64,000 bases of DNA from Propionicimonas paludicola (GTDB lineage: Bacteria > Actinomycetota > Actinomycetes > Propionibacteriales > Propionibacteriaceae), in contig NZ_PDJC01000001.1 in assembly GCF_002563675.1 (NCBI RefSeq), forward strand, positions 806,001 to 870,000, in the 5' to 3' direction. Every line of letters starts with the position of its first letter. The first letter of the stretch is position 1. The notes under the pieces were generated by a model. That model saw only the letters and a program-made list of their open reading frames with translations. It ran no database searches and was not told the origin of the DNA. Shown here in pieces: positions 61,935 to 64,000 of this stretch. The translations under genes and the position numbers were made by a program.

Positions 61935-64000
61935 ATGAGTTCGGCACGAACCCTGAACCCACTGCGCAGAGCGGCCGCCATCGGCCTCTCCTTCGCAGTG
62001 GCCGCGACCACGATCGTGGCCACGTCGGTGCTATCCACCAGCACCGCGCGGGCCGCAGACCCGGTCTACCCCTGGTCGAAGGTGGCCAGCACCGGCGACT
62101 ACCTCGCCGACGCCTACACCGGTCTGGCCTCCGGTCACGTCTTCGAGAATGTGACCACCGACCGGCTGCTCGACATCTTGTCCAGCAACGGCAACTACTA
62201 CATCGCCTTCGCCGGCCCCGAGCACTCGGCCAGCCAGGCGCTGCTGCCGGTGATCGATGCTGCCGCGCGGGCCAAGGGGATCACCAAGATCTACCACTTC
62301 GATCCCTACGTGGACGGCTACCAGCTCGACTCCACCCTGAAGAACGGGATCACCGACGTCACCGGCGGCACCTCGGTGAACTTCGGCGGCACCGCCAAGA
62401 TCAGTGACGTCTGGAAGCTGATCACCCAGCTGTTGCCGGCCAGCACGGTCGCCTCCGGCGGTGTCTTGGAGAACTACGCCGGTAACACCGCGGTGCTGCT
62501 GAACGTGAACATCACCGACCGCAAGAACGTCGACACCGGCAAGACCGTCACTAAGCTCGCCGAGCTCAAGGACGCCGACGTTGCCGCCTTCAACGCCGAC
62601 ACCGGCGGGGTCAAGACGGACGCCACCGCGGCGCTGAACACCGCCTTCACCGGCAAGACCTCCGCGGTCCGCAGCCAGTTCGAGTTCTTCTCTCGGCTCT
62701 ACAACGCCAGCGCCACCAAGACCGAGGGTTCGACCCCGTCCGCCGACCGGTTCGGCACGGCGGTGAGCATCTTCGATCCGGCCGACTACCCGAACCCGGG
62801 CGACTTCGTGCTGAAGGCCATCGACGTCAAGGAGCTGTACAACCTGCTCAACTCCACCGGCGAGTTCCCGATCCTGTTCGCTGGCCAGGGCTGCCACAAC
62901 ACCCAGGCGATCATCGGGTCGGTGGCCAAGCGGGCCAAGGAACTGCATCTTCCTGTGGTCTACGTGGTCGACTTCGCACTGGACTCGAACGTGAAGTTCG
63001 GCACCGGTGACCTGATTGACACCGCCTCGGCCAACAGCGCCACCGGTGGCCTGTGGATCCGTTCCGGCAATGCCACGCTGGCCACCACCGCGCCCTATCG
63101 CTACGGCTACTCCTACCTCTACGGCAAGCTCGCGGAGTACTTCGGTCCGAACTGGATCACCGAGAACTCGTCGAAGAAGAGCAACTCGGTGGCCTACTAC
63201 CCCAACGCTGTGCTCGGTGAGACCTCGACGACCAACCCGTTCGCTGTCGGTTTCGATCCGGCCACTCAGAAGGCCAACGCAACTCGGCTCCAGGTGCCGA
63301 CCATCGTCCGCTACAACAAGGACGCCGTGGGTGGCCCGATCGTGGGCCACTGGCTGCACAAGGACAAGGTCGCGGACGGAGCCGACCAGACCTACACCGA
63401 GTACATGCTCGAGCTTTCCTGGGTTCGTCAGACCGATCTTGCCAAGGCCGACTCATCCCGTTCGGCCGGTCGTGACGGCCTGACCAAGGCCGAGTTCGGA
63501 GCCGAGGCCGTGGCCTCGCTGGATCGTGTGCTGACCCACAACGGCACTGTCATCCACGAGTTCACCAACGCTCCGGCGCCCTGGATCGAGGGGACGGCGG
63601 CAGTCGGCCAGAAGCTGGTCGCCAACCTGGAGTCCTACTGGAGCCAGTCACCGAACCTCGTCTATCAGTGGCGGGCCAACAACGTGGACATCGCCGGTGC
63701 GAACACCGACAGCTACACGATCACCCCGGCCGATGCCGGCAAGAAGATCACGGTGACCCTGACCGCATCTCGTCCGGACTACCGGACCACGACCACCGTG
63801 TCCGACCCGACCGATCCGGTCGCGTCCATTCCGTTCACCACCGCTCCGGTCCCGACGATCTCGGGAGCGGCGCAGGTCGGCTCGACCCTGACCGCCAACC
63901 CGGGCACCTGGGAGCCGACTGCCAGCCTCGCCTACAGCTGGAAGGCCAATGGCGTTGCGATCAAGGGGGCGACCGCGGCCAGCTACAAGCTGACGGCGGC
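61935..64000 (+). CDS. Large secreted protein with thioredoxin-like segments and Ig-like repeats (3' truncated by window)
   Basis: 688 codons from the ATG at 61935 (AGAAAGG upstream) to the window edge. A signal peptide ends near STARAADP. Two segments resemble thioredoxin folds without a CxxC: NYYIAFAGPEHSAS (about 78-91) and FPILFAGQGCHNTQAIIG (about 310-327), each followed by a helix and a second strand. From about 555 the sequence changes to Ig-like repeats (LVYQWRANNVDIAGA ... GKKITVTLTASRPDY, then a second started copy) homologous to those of the subtilase at 1.2-3.2 kb. Secreted or surface location is firm; function is unknown. Confidence 0.82.
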   Translation, partial: MSSARTLNPLRRAAAIGLSFAVAATTIVATSVLSTSTARAADPVYPWSKVASTGDYLADAYTGLASGHVFENVTTDRLLDILSSNGNYYIAFAGPEHSASQALLPVIDAAARAKGITKIYHFDPYVDGYQLDSTLKNGITDVTGGTSVNFGGTAKISDVWKLITQLLPASTVASGGVLENYAGNTAVLLNVNITDRKNVDTGKTVTKLAELKDADVAAFNADTGGVKTDATAALNTAFTGKTSAVRSQFEFFSRLYNASATKTEGSTPSADRFGTAVSIFDPADYPNPGDFVLKAIDVKELYNLLNSTGEFPILFAGQGCHNTQAIIGSVAKRAKELHLPVVYVVDFALDSNVKFGTGDLIDTASANSATGGLWIRSGNATLATTAPYRYGYSYLYGKLAEYFGPNWITENSSKKSNSVAYYPNAVLGETSTTNPFAVGFDPATQKANATRLQVPTIVRYNKDAVGGPIVGHWLHKDKVADGADQTYTEYMLELSWVRQTDLAKADSSRSAGRDGLTKAEFGAEAVASLDRVLTHNGTVIHEFTNAPAPWIEGTAAVGQKLVANLESYWSQSPNLVYQWRANNVDIAGANTDSYTITPADAGKKITVTLTASRPDYRTTTTVSDPTDPVASIPFTTAPVPTISGAAQVGSTLTANPGTWEPTASLAYSWKANGVAIKGATAASYKLTA

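Overview
The window is high-GC DNA with closely packed genes, GTG/TTG starts, 4-bp ATGA/GTGA overlaps, an LAFTG-type wall-sorting signal, MutY, HelD, DUF222/13E12 HNH and Ohr/OhrR genes. This points to an actinobacterial chromosome. Pyruvate formate-lyase with its activase, a quinone-type pyruvate oxidase, a B12-riboswitch-controlled importer and an aryl-keto-acid oxidoreductase operon suggest a facultatively anaerobic soil or sediment actinobacterium, possibly of the Propionibacteriaceae. That family assignment is inference. No rRNA, CRISPR array, insertion sequence or recognisable phage is present; one tRNA-Met is.

Layout. 0-4.4 kb: end of an exported protein, TauE-like exporter, secreted subtilase with C-terminal Ig-like repeats, unknown protein. 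4.4-8.8 kb: structured leader and an iorA-iorB-paaK-ACT operon (2-keto acid to acyl-CoA). 8.8-11.4 kb: M20 peptidase and front-end-type fatty acid desaturase. 11.4-15.1 kb (minus): translationally coupled glycosyltransferase, a helical (hairpin-type) glycosidase-like protein and GH130 phosphorylase. 15.4-19.8 kb: surface genes (Flp-like pilin fusion, LtaS-like enzyme, LAFTG-anchored DUF3494 protein, small cationic secreted protein). 20-23 kb: nucleoside hydrolase and an ArsR / beta-lactamase-fold / membrane-protein operon. 23.1-25.3 kb: HelD. 25.4-29.4 kb (minus): FecCD-type ABC importer plus methyltransferase, preceded by a Fur/Zur-like box and a cobalamin riboswitch. 29.5-34.5 kb: ohr/ohrR, pyruvate oxidase, PadR and UbiB-like kinase. 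34.5-42.1 kb: ROK regulator divergent from an alpha-1,6-glucan uptake and hydrolysis operon (ABC, GH66, GH13). 42.3-45.5 kb: RIO-like kinase with an apparent leader peptide, YcxB-like protein, very small genes, mutY.

45.3-51.3 kb is the accessory region: a DUF222 HNH gene lies between mutY and a truncated second copy of its 5' end, in a direct repeat offset by exactly 2,209 bp. It is followed by a tandem winged-helix-like gene and a TIR-domain gene of less typical composition. 51.3-57.9 kb: a two-component system divergent from a minus-strand series (ABC ATPase, permease, exported erythromycin-esterase-like protein, small ORF, and a membrane-spanning Mrr-nuclease/zinc-finger/beta-propeller fusion). 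57.9-61.1 kb: a palindromic repeat cluster and pflA/pflB. 61.4-64 kb: tRNA-Met and a large secreted protein, running off the edge, behind a leader with consecutive perfect hairpins.

The best candidates for something undescribed are the nuclease-TM-propeller fusion and its coupled small ORF, the dual metal/B12 control of the importer, the mutY/HNH duplication, the leader-peptide attenuator before the RIO kinase, and the structured leader at 61.65-61.83 kb. Functions are read from motifs by eye; no database search was run.
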